Below are positions 44,860 through 53,842 of a stretch of 64,000 bases of DNA, in pieces. The stretch spans positions 159,604 to 223,603 of the forward strand of contig CABYNS010000001.1 in assembly GCA_902520335.1 (NCBI GenBank), read 5' to 3'. The position numbers were made by a program, and so were the translations under genes. Every line of letters starts with the position of its first letter. Positions within the stretch are counted from its first letter, which is position 1. Source of the DNA: an uncultured Pelagibacteraceae bacterium. GTDB taxonomy: Bacteria > Pseudomonadota > Alphaproteobacteria > Pelagibacterales > Pelagibacteraceae. The notes under the pieces were generated by a model. The model saw only the letters and a list, made by a program, of their open reading frames with translations. It was not told the DNA's origin and ran no database searches.

Positions 44860-46584
44860 CTATTCCTTTTTATTTTTTTTATCGAGATCCTTTGATAGTG
44901 ATGAAAAAGGAAGGTTTTTACCAGAATTCTCAGCACCATATTTTTCTAAAGCTTCTTTTTTTTCTAATTCTTCTAATAATTTTATACTTAAAGTTGCCTT
45001 TCTTTTATCTAAATCTAAATCAGATATAGCACAATCAATCCTCTCTCCTCCTGTAAATCTTGATGGTCTCGCGTCTGCAGCATTAATTGCAATCTGATTT
45101 TTTTTGATAATAAAGTCCATTTCACATTCCTCAGGCCTTACAACTAGGCCTTTGTTATCAGATGAAATAATTTTTACAGTAATAACCTGATTTATTTTTT
45201 TGTCTTTGAACCAATCAAATGGATCAGGTTGAGTTTGTCTTAATCCCACCCTTATTTTTTGATCAGAAGATTTAATCTCTAAGACTTTTACTTTAATTTT
45301 ATCACCCTTTTTATATTTTTTAAGTTCATCCTCCCCATTATTAAGGTATGTTAAATCATTACAATGTAAAAATGCATCAACCTCTAAATTTTCTACATTT
45401 AAAAATAATGAGTATTCATTTTTGTTCACAACTACCCCTTCAACAATTGTTCCAATAGGGAATTTTTTTTCAAAAACTTCAAAAGGATTTTCTTTTGTAA
45501 GTCTATGTGAAATTGCTACTCTTCTTTTGTCTTTATCAATTTCTGTTATTACACAATTAATCTCATCACCAACTTTAAACATTTTTTTTGCAGACACATT
45601 TTTTTTAGTCCAACTTAGTTCACTTGAATGCAATAGAGTTGTTAAACCTGGCTCTAATTCACAAAATGCACCAAAGTCCATAATTTTTACAACTTTTACT
45701 TTATAAACTTTTTTTAATTCATAATTTTCTATATGCTCAAAAGGATCTGGAGATAATTGTTTAACAGAGCAACCTACTTGAAGTTTTTCTTTATCAACAC
45801 TGATAACTTTTAAGTCGTGTTTCTCTCCAATATTAAAAACTTCGTCAGGGTGATTTACTCGACTATATGAAATTTCTTGAAGATGAACTAATACGTCTAA
45901 TTCATTATTAACATTAAAAAAGCATCCGAAGGAGCTGTAACCTTTTACTTCAGCGCCCTTAATTATATCTCCAACTTTGTATTTATCTATTATTTTAGCC
46001 TTGTCTTCTTTTTTGAATGAAGAAATTATTTCTCTTCTCGATACACAAGCATTTCCTCTAATTTTATCTAATTTAATTAATGCAAATTTTTGTGGCTCAT
46101 TTATAAGATGACTTATGTCTTTAAGTGGTTTATCACTTATTTGAGACCCCGGTAGGAACATTAATGAGCCTGAATCTAAATGTTCTACAATACATCCACC
46201 TTTACATTTTGAAACAATTTTACCCATAATAGGTTCTTTTTTTTCATAAGCTTCAACAAGTTTATCCCACCCTTTAATTTTAAGCGCCTTACTAGCTGAG
46301 ACAATTACTTCTCCATTTTTATCCTCAATCTTTTCTAATAAAACTGAAATAGTCTCACCTACTTTTATATTAACTGATAAGCCCATACTTTTAAGTTCAT
46401 TTATATCAAGAACTGGTTCACTTTTTAAACCTTCAACAAATAAAAAAACAAATTTCTCAGTTATTTTGTTTATTTTACCCTCAATAATCTTACCTTCTTC
46501 AATGGTATTTTTTGAGAGTTGACTGTTTAATAATTTTTCAAATTCTTTAGAAGCAGGGTTTGAAAGGTCTTTATATATTTCCAT
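44860..46584 (-). CDS. rpsA: 30S ribosomal protein S1
   Basis: 574 residues from the ATG at 46584 (MEIYKDLSNPASKEFEKLL); the track's extra 21 residues upstream look spurious. Six S1 OB repeats run through the protein, for example GKIIEGKINKITEKFVFL, YKVGDIIKGAEVKGYSSFGCFF and YKVKVVKIMDFGAFCEL. It binds mRNA leaders at the 30S platform. It has a 146-bp upstream gap to aroA that holds only AT-rich sequence; the cmk gene usually found between aroA and rpsA is not there. Confidence 0.96.
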   Translation of the reverse strand: MEIYKDLSNPASKEFEKLLNSQLSKNTIEEGKIIEGKINKITEKFVFLFVEGLKSEPVLDINELKSMGLSVNIKVGETISVLLEKIEDKNGEVIVSASKALKIKGWDKLVEAYEKKEPIMGKIVSKCKGGCIVEHLDSGSLMFLPGSQISDKPLKDISHLINEPQKFALIKLDKIRGNACVSRREIISSFKKEDKAKIIDKYKVGDIIKGAEVKGYSSFGCFFNVNNELDVLVHLQEISYSRVNHPDEVFNIGEKHDLKVISVDKEKLQVGCSVKQLSPDPFEHIENYELKKVYKVKVVKIMDFGAFCELEPGLTTLLHSSELSWTKKNVSAKKMFKVGDEINCVITEIDKDKRRVAISHRLTKENPFEVFEKKFPIGTIVEGVVVNKNEYSLFLNVENLEVDAFLHCNDLTYLNNGEDELKKYKKGDKIKVKVLEIKSSDQKIRVGLRQTQPDPFDWFKDKKINQVITVKIISSDNKGLVVRPEECEMDFIIKKNQIAINAADARPSRFTGGERIDCAISDLDLDKRKATLSIKLLEELEKKEALEKYGAENSGKNLPFSSLSKDLDKKNKKE

Positions 46585-46730
46585 TAAATAAGTCTTAATT
46601 TTTTTAAAAAACAACGAACTTTTAGATAAAATTATGATTTTAATCAAGATTGAATTTTAAAAAATTCTGCTAAATAACATAATAAACACAATGAAATCTC
46701 AATTTTTCCTCTCAATTTAATACTAAAATA

Positions 46731-48056
46731 TTAATATTTCATTTTTGCACCAAGATAGTTCATCTTTTCCAAGAAAGATGGAAATGAGGTGTTAATCGAC
46801 TCCCTATCATGAATTTGCCACTTACCTCCAAATGTAAGCGCAGCAACTACACTGGTCATAAAAACTCTATGGTCTTTTAAAAAATTTTTGATTACAATTT
46901 TTTTTTTTACTTCAATATTCGGATTACCGTAGATTTTAATACTATTATTTGTAACAAAATTTTTAATTCCTATTTTGTTTAATATTTTTGATCCCCATTT
47001 TAATCTTGGACTTTCTTTTTCATTCAATTCTGATAAATTTTTAAAGTAAGATATTCCATCAGCTTTAGCTGCTATTAAGAATATTAATAAAAATTCATCT
47101 ATTGCGGCACTATTAAATTTAATTGGACAATTAATAGATTTAAATTTTTTTGAGCTGTGAATTAACAAATCTGCAATACGCTCTCCTTTATAAATTCTTT
47201 TATTTAATAACTTAATTTTAACATTCATCATTTTAAGTATGCTTAAAATTCCTGTTCTTGAAGGATTAATATTAATATTATTGATTTTCAATTTTGAATT
47301 TTCTGACAACGCTGTCAAAACAATAAAAAATGCACTAGAGCTAATATCTGCTGGTATTCTGTAGTTTATTGAGGGTATCTTTTTTTTGCCTTTAATTCTA
47401 ATGAGGTCATAGTTTTTTTTTTTATCAATTTTAATAGGTAATTTTAAATTTTTAAAAAGTAACTCACTATGGTCTCTCGATTTTTTTGCCTTAATAGTTG
47501 TTTCTCCTTTAGTGTTTAATGCCGCAAGCATAACTGCACTTTTGCATTGAGCAGATCCTCTTGTTTCAGTGTAATTAATAGGTAATGGATTATTAGTACC
47601 GTTGATATGTATTGGAAGCTTTCCAGAATTTGTTTTAAATTTTGCCCCAAATTTTTCTAAAGGCTTTGAAACTCTCAAAAAATCTCTTTTAGATAAACTT
47701 TTATCACCTCTTAATTTTATACTATCTTTACTGTGTACTAAAAGCCCCATTATTAATCTTCCTAATGTTCCAGAATTTCCAGCATTTAATGATAAATTTT
47801 TTTTATATTTATATCCATTTAATCCCACTCCTAATATTTCACAAAATTTCTTTGTTAATCTCACTTTTACTCCAAGTTTCTTAAGACACCTTAAAGTGTT
47901 CAGAACATCCTCTGAGGTTAGTAAATTATACGATTTACTTTTATAAGGTGATTGAGAAGCTAAAAGTGCCCATCGAATAGATAAACTCTTGTCCCCTGAT
48001 GTAGTTATATTTTTATTAAATTTTTTAATTTTTTTTTGTATTTTAACAGAAGACAT
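46731..48056 (-). CDS. aroA: 3-phosphoshikimate 1-carboxyvinyltransferase (EPSP synthase)
   Basis: A 441-residue MurA-fold enzyme joining shikimate-3-phosphate and PEP. Motifs are GDKSLSIRWALLAS at the N-terminus, NAGNSGTLGRLIMG (PEP site), RGDKSLSKRDF and ETRGSAQCKSAVMLA, with the C-terminal ESPRLKWG region and KDHRVFM. The LNAGNSGT Gly and the AQ[C]KSA pattern suggest a class II-like enzyme. It follows lptB by 2 bp on the minus strand. Confidence 0.95.
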   Translation of the reverse strand: MSSVKIQKKIKKFNKNITTSGDKSLSIRWALLASQSPYKSKSYNLLTSEDVLNTLRCLKKLGVKVRLTKKFCEILGVGLNGYKYKKNLSLNAGNSGTLGRLIMGLLVHSKDSIKLRGDKSLSKRDFLRVSKPLEKFGAKFKTNSGKLPIHINGTNNPLPINYTETRGSAQCKSAVMLAALNTKGETTIKAKKSRDHSELLFKNLKLPIKIDKKKNYDLIRIKGKKKIPSINYRIPADISSSAFFIVLTALSENSKLKINNININPSRTGILSILKMMNVKIKLLNKRIYKGERIADLLIHSSKKFKSINCPIKFNSAAIDEFLLIFLIAAKADGISYFKNLSELNEKESPRLKWGSKILNKIGIKNFVTNNSIKIYGNPNIEVKKKIVIKNFLKDHRVFMTSVVAALTFGGKWQIHDRESINTSFPSFLEKMNYLGAKMKY

Positions 48057-48058
48057 CT

Positions 48059-48835
48059 TTAATTTATTTTGAAAGAGTCTCCAAAATATGCGTTTTTTGC
48101 ATCAATATTTTTAATAAGGTTATTAGGTGTATCTTTAGCAATTACTTTTCCATTTGATAAAACAATCGCTAAATCAACACAAGATAATAAATCTCTTGCC
48201 TGATGATCACATAAAATTATTGAAATATTGTTTTGGGTCTGTAAATCAACAATAATTTGTTGTAGATTTTTTATTGTCATAATGTCCAATGCAGCGAAAG
48301 GTTCATCTAATAATAAAATTCTAGGATTGCTTAACAAAGCTAAACATATTACTAAACGCTTTTTTTGCCCTCCAGATAAAAATTCAGCTTTTATATTTTG
48401 TAAAGACTCAAGTTCAAATTTTGAAATTAATAAATTTATTCTTTCATCCCTCAGTTTTTTATCATCGATTACCATTTCGCTAATTGCTTTTAAATTCTCT
48501 CTTAGAGTGAGATCATAAAAATACCCTCCATTTTGTGGTACATAACCAATTTTATATTTTTTAGTCCTTTGAAATATAGGTTCGTCAGTAATATTTTTAC
48601 TATCGATAAATATTGAACCGTAACTTGGTCTTAATAATCCTATAATAATATTAAAAATTGTTGATTTTCCGACACCATTTGGGCCAAGTAATCCAAGAAT
48701 TTCTCCTTGATTCAAACTAAAATTTAGATCTTCAAATATTTTTCTTTTTCCAAAGTAAATTGATATTTTGTCTAATTTGATGATTTCCTTTTTTGTCTTG
48801 AAATTTTTGATTCGAAATTTTTTAATTATAGCCAC
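48059..48835 (-). CDS. lptB: LPS export ABC transporter ATPase LptB
   Basis: A 258-residue ABC ATPase. Walker A is GPNGVGKST, the Q-loop GYVPQNGGYF, the signature LSGGQKKRL, Walker B ILLLDEPFAALD and the H-loop CDHQ. The YFGD-like C-terminal end (NAYFGDSF) and the lptC neighbour identify LptB over other ABC ATPases. It powers LPS extraction with LptF/LptG. The gene lies 2 bp after lptC; no lptA intervenes. Confidence 0.93.
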   Translation of the reverse strand: MAIIKKFRIKNFKTKKEIIKLDKISIYFGKRKIFEDLNFSLNQGEILGLLGPNGVGKSTIFNIIIGLLRPSYGSIFIDSKNITDEPIFQRTKKYKIGYVPQNGGYFYDLTLRENLKAISEMVIDDKKLRDERINLLISKFELESLQNIKAEFLSGGQKKRLVICLALLSNPRILLLDEPFAALDIMTIKNLQQIIVDLQTQNNISIILCDHQARDLLSCVDLAIVLSNGKVIAKDTPNNLIKNIDAKNAYFGDSFKIN

Positions 48836-48837
48836 AA

Positions 48838-49419
48838 TCAGTATTTACCTGTAATTTGAATATTATCATTTTGATTAACCATTGAGATTTTCATTTTTTT
48901 TTTTAATAAATCTAGCTCGACTTTATCTGCATATATCTTTGTATTTCTATTCATATAATGAACATTCTCAATTATTTCTATTAAATTTTTGCTGAAATTG
49001 AGTTTTACTATCTCTGATTTGATCAATTGATCACCATAATCAATGCTTACAGTTTTTTTAAATATTGTATCATTATTTCTTTTGTTATAAATAGCCTCAT
49101 CGGAATTAATTTTGATAATATTGTCATCCTGACGAATTATCTCAGCATTGACTTTAAAAAGAATTACATTTTCTGTCTTATCTTTTACAAATTCTGCAGA
49201 TTCAGCTTTGATTATATATGTATTACCGACTAAATCTTGAGATATATATTTCAATGTTTCAATTAAATTAGAATTTTTAGTTTTTTTATCAGAATAATAA
49301 TTATTTATTTTTTTTTCCGCTATCTTCTCATTTTCACTAAAAAATTTTTTATAAAAAATTATTGAAGAAAAAATCAATAAAATTACCAATGAATACTGCA
49401 AACTTTTTTTTTTATCCAT
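48838..49419 (-). CDS. lptC: LPS export protein LptC
   Basis: 193 residues: a short cytoplasmic basic start, one TM helix (residues ~7-23) and a periplasmic beta-jellyroll with alternating ADKVELDLLKKKMKI and INSDEAIYNKR patterns typical of the LptA/LptC/OstA fold. It bridges LptBFG to LptA. It is flanked by kdsD upstream and lptB downstream. Because lptA is not here, this protein could carry some of its role, or lptA may be elsewhere. Confidence 0.8.
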   Translation of the reverse strand: MDKKKSLQYSLVILLIFSSIIFYKKFFSENEKIAEKKINNYYSDKKTKNSNLIETLKYISQDLVGNTYIIKAESAEFVKDKTENVILFKVNAEIIRQDDNIIKINSDEAIYNKRNNDTIFKKTVSIDYGDQLIKSEIVKLNFSKNLIEIIENVHYMNRNTKIYADKVELDLLKKKMKISMVNQNDNIQITGKY

Positions 49420-49423
49420 TTAA

Positions 49424-50407
49424 TTAATAAATTTTATTTTCAAGAATATTATGAACATGTATGATACCAATTGTATTTGTTTGTTTCTTTTCATCATAAA
49501 CACATAAGCATGTTATTTTTTTCTCATTCATTATCGATAAAGCTTTGGTTGCCAGTGTATTTTTTTCAATTTTTATTGGGTTTTTTGTCATTACATTTTT
49601 AACTTTAAGTGAATTAAGATTAATATTTTTTGAATTTAATTTTCTAATTTGACCATCAGTAATAATTCCAGTTGTTTGTTTTTTTTTATTTCTGATTATT
49701 AAAGTTCCTAATTTTTTTTCAGTCATAATCTTAAGTGCTTTTTTCATCAAAATATTTTCATTAATAAAAGGTATTTTATTATGTGTTAACATCAGATCCT
49801 CCACAGTTTTTAATTTTTCTCCTAAGCTTCCTGATGGATGAAATTTTTTAAAGTCTAAATTGTTAATTTTTTTTTTTTTAAGAGTTGATACTGCTAAAGC
49901 ATCCCCAATACTCAGTTGATTGATTGTACTTGATGTTGGTACCATGTCTAGTCCAGCTTCTTTAACTTCTGGGGTTATCAAACCAATGTCACTATTTTTA
50001 TATAAGTCGGAGTTTTTTTTTGAGGTTATGCCAATTAATAAAATCTTATTTCTATTAGCATAATTAATTATATTTTTTAATTCAATTGAATTACCTGAGT
50101 AACTTATTAAAATTAAGATATCTTTTTTAGTGATACTTCCCAAGTCACCGTGTGAACAATCACTTGCAGACAATGAAAAAGACGGTGTTCCAACGGAGGA
50201 AAGAGTTGCAGATATTTTATTAGCTATTATTCCACTTTTCCCAACTCCACATAAAATAACTTTTGATTGACAATTTACAATTGCATTAACAGCTTTATCA
50301 AAATTTTTATTTAAAGATTTTTTTAATTTTTGGAGAGCTTTGATTTCTAAACTTATAACACTTTTAGCTATAGCATTGTAATTCATTTTTTTCATTAATG
50401 TGCCCAA
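49424..50407 (-). CDS. kdsD: D-arabinose 5-phosphate isomerase
   Basis: A 327-residue isomerase making A5P for Kdo. The N-terminal SIS domain has GVGKSGIIANKI, TPSFSLSASDCSHGDLG and SYSGNSIEL; HPSGSLGEKL links to two CBS domains (residues ~205-325). This is the KpsF/KdsD family. It provides the sugar that kdsB (55.4 kb) activates as CMP-Kdo. The CBS pair may bind a nucleotide regulator. It overlaps rnd by 13 bp. Confidence 0.95.
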   Translation of the reverse strand: MGTLMKKMNYNAIAKSVISLEIKALQKLKKSLNKNFDKAVNAIVNCQSKVILCGVGKSGIIANKISATLSSVGTPSFSLSASDCSHGDLGSITKKDILILISYSGNSIELKNIINYANRNKILLIGITSKKNSDLYKNSDIGLITPEVKEAGLDMVPTSSTINQLSIGDALAVSTLKKKKINNLDFKKFHPSGSLGEKLKTVEDLMLTHNKIPFINENILMKKALKIMTEKKLGTLIIRNKKKQTTGIITDGQIRKLNSKNINLNSLKVKNVMTKNPIKIEKNTLATKALSIMNEKKITCLCVYDEKKQTNTIGIIHVHNILENKIY

Positions 50408-51006
50408 ATATCTTCTTTGAATAAAGCAAGATCAAGCTCAACTCTTGTTTTTAAAAATTTTAGACATTCTTGATAAAGTTCAATTCTATTTTCTCTCACT
50501 AATATTTTATTTAGTTCTTCATTAATTTTATGAAGATATATTACGTCATTAGCACAATACTTGAGCTGACCTTGAGAAAGTTCACCACCAAAATCTGAAG
50601 TTTGAAACTGTTTGCTAATATCAATATTGATGAATTCTTTGATTAATGTTTTTAATGAATGGTTGTCAGAAAAAGTACGTGCAATTTTTGATTGGATTTT
50701 GGTACACTCAACATTACTAACTTCAGTTTTAAGGTAATACTTAATATGAGCCAAATCACTACGAGCATAGTGAAAGATCTTTTTAATATTTTTGTCAGCT
50801 AATAATTTAATCAAATTAGGTGCGTTGTATTTACCTCTATCAAATTGGACTATGTGAGCATCTAAGTTTCCTGATGAAATCTGAATTAAACATAATGGGT
50901 CTCGTCTAACATTAAGTCCCATAAATTCACCGTCCACAGCTATTGTATTGCCCAAATTTAGATTCTCAGGTATATCAGCTTTATATAACTGTATATTATT
51001 ACTCAT
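50395..51006 (-). CDS. rnd: Ribonuclease D-like 3'-5' exonuclease
   Basis: 203 residues, a single DEDDy exonuclease domain without the HRDC domains of full-length RNase D. D25 and E27 lie in TIAVDGEFMG, a Asp-containing HYARSDLAHIKYYL follows, and the final CANDVIYLHKI carries the Tyr-Asp. Short RNase D-like proteins beside the kdsD-lpt genes are common in alphaproteobacteria. It trims RNA 3' ends, probably tRNA precursors (inference). The start is 16 bp from the divergent NDUFA9-like gene. Confidence 0.9.
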   Translation of the reverse strand: MSNNIQLYKADIPENLNLGNTIAVDGEFMGLNVRRDPLCLIQISSGNLDAHIVQFDRGKYNAPNLIKLLADKNIKKIFHYARSDLAHIKYYLKTEVSNVECTKIQSKIARTFSDNHSLKTLIKEFINIDISKQFQTSDFGGELSQGQLKYCANDVIYLHKINEELNKILVRENRIELYQECLKFLKTRVELDLALFKEDIWAH

Positions 51007-51022
51007 TTTAAAACATATATAT

Positions 51023-51988
51023 ATGAAAGCAAAAAATTGTCTAATTTTTGGTGGAAGTGGTCAGATTGGAAGTAACTTAATTAGAAAACTTGCTAAAAAT
51101 AACCTTAGAGTAACAGTAGTAACAAGAAATATTCATCAAAAAGGCCTCAGAATAAAAACCCAGGCTAATGCAGGATTTATTGATATTCAAGAGTCAAAAA
51201 TTTTTGATGAAAAAAAAATTGAAAAACTATTTAGCACTGCTGATTATTGTATAAATTTGATAGGAATTTTATATGAGAAAAAGAATGGAAATACTTTTAA
51301 AAATATTCATACAGTTTTCCCTACACTTTTAGCCAAACTGTGTAAAAAACATAATTTAAAACATTTTGTACATGTTTCAGCTTTAGGTATTAATGAAGCC
51401 GTGGATTCAAAATATGCAATCTCAAAACTGAAAGGAGAAAAAGGTATACTAAGTAATTTTTCGAAAACTACAATTTTACGACCTTCTATAGTTTTCTCAA
51501 ATTCAGATAATTTTAGTACTCAATTTATGACACTATTAAATAGATTACCAATTTTTCCACTTTACTATGGTGGTAAAACCAAATTTATGCCAATACATTG
51601 TTCCGATCTAACAGATGTTATTCACCATGTATTACAAAATGATATTCAATCTCAAATCATTGAATGTGTTGGTCCTGAAATTCTTTCGTTTAAAGAAATT
51701 TTAGAGACTCTTCTTCATTTAATAGGAAAGAATAGAATTTTAGTACCCATGCCATTAGTTTTAGCAAATTTATCTGCTAAATTTTTTCAATTACTTCCTA
51801 ATCCACTTTTGACCGAGGATCAACTTAGATTGTTAAAATATGACAATATTACTTCTGGAAAATATAAAACAAACAAAGAAATAGGCTTACCAAGTAAACT
51901 TTTTTTTAAAGATGAGGTAAAAAAATATTCTTACATGTGGCGAGATGGGGGACAATTTTCGACTGAAAAATATGATTTGAATGATTAA
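51023..51988 (+). CDS. NDUFA9-like atypical short-chain dehydrogenase/epimerase
   Basis: 321 residues from the ATG at 51023 (MKAKNCLIFGG); the track start at 50948 reads into the divergent rnd gene. The Rossmann motif is FGGSGQIGSNLIRKL and the active-site pair is YAISKLKGE (Tyr/Lys). The FVHVSALGINE segment is typical of the complex I 39-kDa (NDUFA9)-related family. Alphaproteobacterial homologues are annotated as complex I associated or as NAD-binding proteins. Its actual substrate is unknown. Confidence 0.87.
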   Translation: MKAKNCLIFGGSGQIGSNLIRKLAKNNLRVTVVTRNIHQKGLRIKTQANAGFIDIQESKIFDEKKIEKLFSTADYCINLIGILYEKKNGNTFKNIHTVFPTLLAKLCKKHNLKHFVHVSALGINEAVDSKYAISKLKGEKGILSNFSKTTILRPSIVFSNSDNFSTQFMTLLNRLPIFPLYYGGKTKFMPIHCSDLTDVIHHVLQNDIQSQIIECVGPEILSFKEILETLLHLIGKNRILVPMPLVLANLSAKFFQLLPNPLLTEDQLRLLKYDNITSGKYKTNKEIGLPSKLFFKDEVKKYSYMWRDGGQFSTEKYDLND

Positions 51989-52010
51989 ATTAGACAGACA
52001 ATTTAATCAT
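51981..52010. terminator. Bidirectional hairpin between NDUFA9-like gene and gcrA
   Basis: ATGATTAAATT and AATTTAATCAT form a perfect 11-bp inverted repeat around AGACAGAC. The arms span the stop codons of both convergent genes. In the plus direction a T-run follows at 52019-52028. It is the only convergent protein-gene junction in the window with a gap, and it is filled by this palindrome. Confidence 0.5.
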
Positions 52011-52504
52011 ACGGCAGTGATTTTTTTTTCATTATACTCTTGAGTTTCTTCTTTATCACCAGAATCTTCTTTTTTTCCTTTCGGTTGATAAGCATATAAC
52101 AAATGCAATTTACAATAAGAAAACTCTTTCAGTGATGTTCTTCCACAAAAGTAGAATGATTTTTCATTGGGATGACCAATAGGCCATTTGCAAGAATTTT
52201 CATCTAATTCTTCGAGCTGTTTAGGATTTTCAGGTTCAAAGTCTTTCTCTATTATTAAAGATTTAAATCTACTTTTCCTTCCTTTTCTTGAGTTATCTAT
52301 ATTATTTTGATTATTTAATTTGAAGTTATTATTTGTTTTTGACGCCGACCTAGCTTTAATTTTTGCAGACAAGTTAAGCCTGTGAGCTTTTCCTATTACA
52401 GCATTCCGACTAATACCACCAATTATTTCAGCAATCTGACTAGCAGTATTGCCTTTACCCCATAATTCTTTTAGTTTTTCAACTTTTTCGTCATTCCAGC
52501 TCAT
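52007..52504 (-). CDS. gcrA: GcrA-family cell-cycle regulator
   Basis: 165 residues. The N-terminal helix-turn-helix sigma-70-region-4-like motif SWNDEKVEKLKELWGKG..ASQIA and the SRNAVIGKAHRLNL signature are diagnostic. A charged linker follows, then a C-terminal CKWPIGHP..FYFCGR....YCKLH cysteine module. GcrA activates promoters with CcrM-methylated GANTC sites in other alphaproteobacteria. CcrM is not in this window. The 170-bp spacer to argD holds no GANTC that I noticed. Confidence 0.94.
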   Translation of the reverse strand: MSWNDEKVEKLKELWGKGNTASQIAEIIGGISRNAVIGKAHRLNLSAKIKARSASKTNNNFKLNNQNNIDNSRKGRKSRFKSLIIEKDFEPENPKQLEELDENSCKWPIGHPNEKSFYFCGRTSLKEFSYCKLHLLYAYQPKGKKEDSGDKEETQEYNEKKITAV

Positions 52505-52573
52505 AAAACATCAATATAATGTGTTATATTATATTATAGATACTATATAGGCTTCAATATAAAAAAATAACAA

Positions 52574-52595
52574 GTTAATAATTTAAGTTATTAAC
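52574..52595. promoter_or_regulatory. Operator-like palindrome in the gcrA-argD divergent spacer
   Basis: GTTAATAA-TTTAAG-TTATTAAC is a perfect 8-bp inverted repeat with a 6-bp centre in the 170-bp spacer between divergent genes. This is the form expected of a dimeric regulator site; it could control argD, gcrA or both. It might also be chance in AT-rich DNA. Confidence 0.35.
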
Positions 52596-52674
52596 AAAAA
52601 TTATAAAAAGTTTTCTATCTATACTTGTATGAATTTATTCTAGGAATATAGAAGTATATAATTAGTATTTTTTT

Positions 52675-53841
52675 ATGAGCTATTTAGTAAAAAACTATAA
52701 CAGAAAAAAAATTTCCTTTAAGTATGGAAAAGGAAGTTATTTATATTCAAATAAAAATGTAAAGTTTTTAGATTTTGTTCAAGGTATAGCTGTAAATTCT
52801 TTGGGTCATTCACATCCGCAACTTGTCAAAACAATAAATAAACAATCAAAAAAGCTTTGGCATGTTTCAAATGCTTTTCAAATTCCAGAGGGAGAAAAAT
52901 TAGCGAAAAAACTTTGCCAAAAAACATTTGCAGATTTTGTAATGTTTCAAAATAGTGGAGCTGAGGCTACAGAAGCAGCAATAAAAGTAGCTAGAAGATA
53001 TTTTTACTCTATTGGACAACCAAATAAAAATAGAATTTTATGTGTAAAAAACTCATTTCATGGGAGAACTTTAGCCACAATTTATGCTAGTGGATCTAAA
53101 AAAATGACTGAAGGATTTGGTCCGAAAATAACAGGATTTGATCATTTTAGATTTGGAGATCACAAATCGCTCAAAAAAAAAATTACAAAAAAAACTGCAG
53201 CCATAATGGTTGAACCTATCATGGGCGAAGGAGGTATTAAGGTAATACCAGACTGGTGTTTAAAGGAATTAAGAAAATTGTGTAATAAGAAAAAAATATT
53301 ATTGATTTTAGATGAAGTTCAGTGTGGTGTCTCAAGAACAGGTAGTTTTTTTTCATTTGAAAAGTCAAAGATTAAACCTGATATTGTCCCAATTGCAAAG
53401 GGAATAGGTGGCGGATTTCCACTAGGTGCTGTTTTAATGAGTAAAAAAGTTGCCTCTGGAATGGTACCTGGAACTCATGGCTCCACTTTTGGTGGTAATC
53501 CTCTTGCTATGGCTGTTGGGAACGCAGTAATGGATTTGGTTTCAAGTAAAAAATTTTTAAAAAATATCAAAAATTTATCAAAATATTTTCTACTTGAATT
53601 AAAAAACATTAAAGAGTCATATCCGCATATAATTAAAAGTATAAGAGGAAGAGGTTTTTTAATAGGTATTCAACTACATAAAGATCAAACAATTTTTATT
53701 AAAAAACTCATGGAAAATCATTTGCTTACTATTAGAGCTTCAGAAAATGTTATTCGTATACTTCCCCCGTTAAATGTAAAAAAAAATGAATTAGATCTTG
53801 CATTAAAGATCATTAATAAAGTTTGTAAAGAACTTAATTAG
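52675..53841 (+). CDS. argD: Acetylornithine aminotransferase
   Basis: A 388-residue class III PLP transaminase. It has SLGHSHPQLVKTI, the PLP-binding MFQNSGAEATEAAIKVARRY, LDEVQCGVSRTG (Asp for the pyridine nitrogen) and the Lys in PIAKGIGGGFPLG. Length and sequence fit ArgD, which may also serve as DapC in lysine synthesis; dapD/dapE occur elsewhere in this window. It forms an operon with argF (1-bp gap). Confidence 0.95.
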   Translation: MSYLVKNYNRKKISFKYGKGSYLYSNKNVKFLDFVQGIAVNSLGHSHPQLVKTINKQSKKLWHVSNAFQIPEGEKLAKKLCQKTFADFVMFQNSGAEATEAAIKVARRYFYSIGQPNKNRILCVKNSFHGRTLATIYASGSKKMTEGFGPKITGFDHFRFGDHKSLKKKITKKTAAIMVEPIMGEGGIKVIPDWCLKELRKLCNKKKILLILDEVQCGVSRTGSFFSFEKSKIKPDIVPIAKGIGGGFPLGAVLMSKKVASGMVPGTHGSTFGGNPLAMAVGNAVMDLVSSKKFLKNIKNLSKYFLLELKNIKESYPHIIKSIRGRGFLIGIQLHKDQTIFIKKLMENHLLTIRASENVIRILPPLNVKKNELDLALKIINKVCKELN

Positions 53842-53842
53842 A

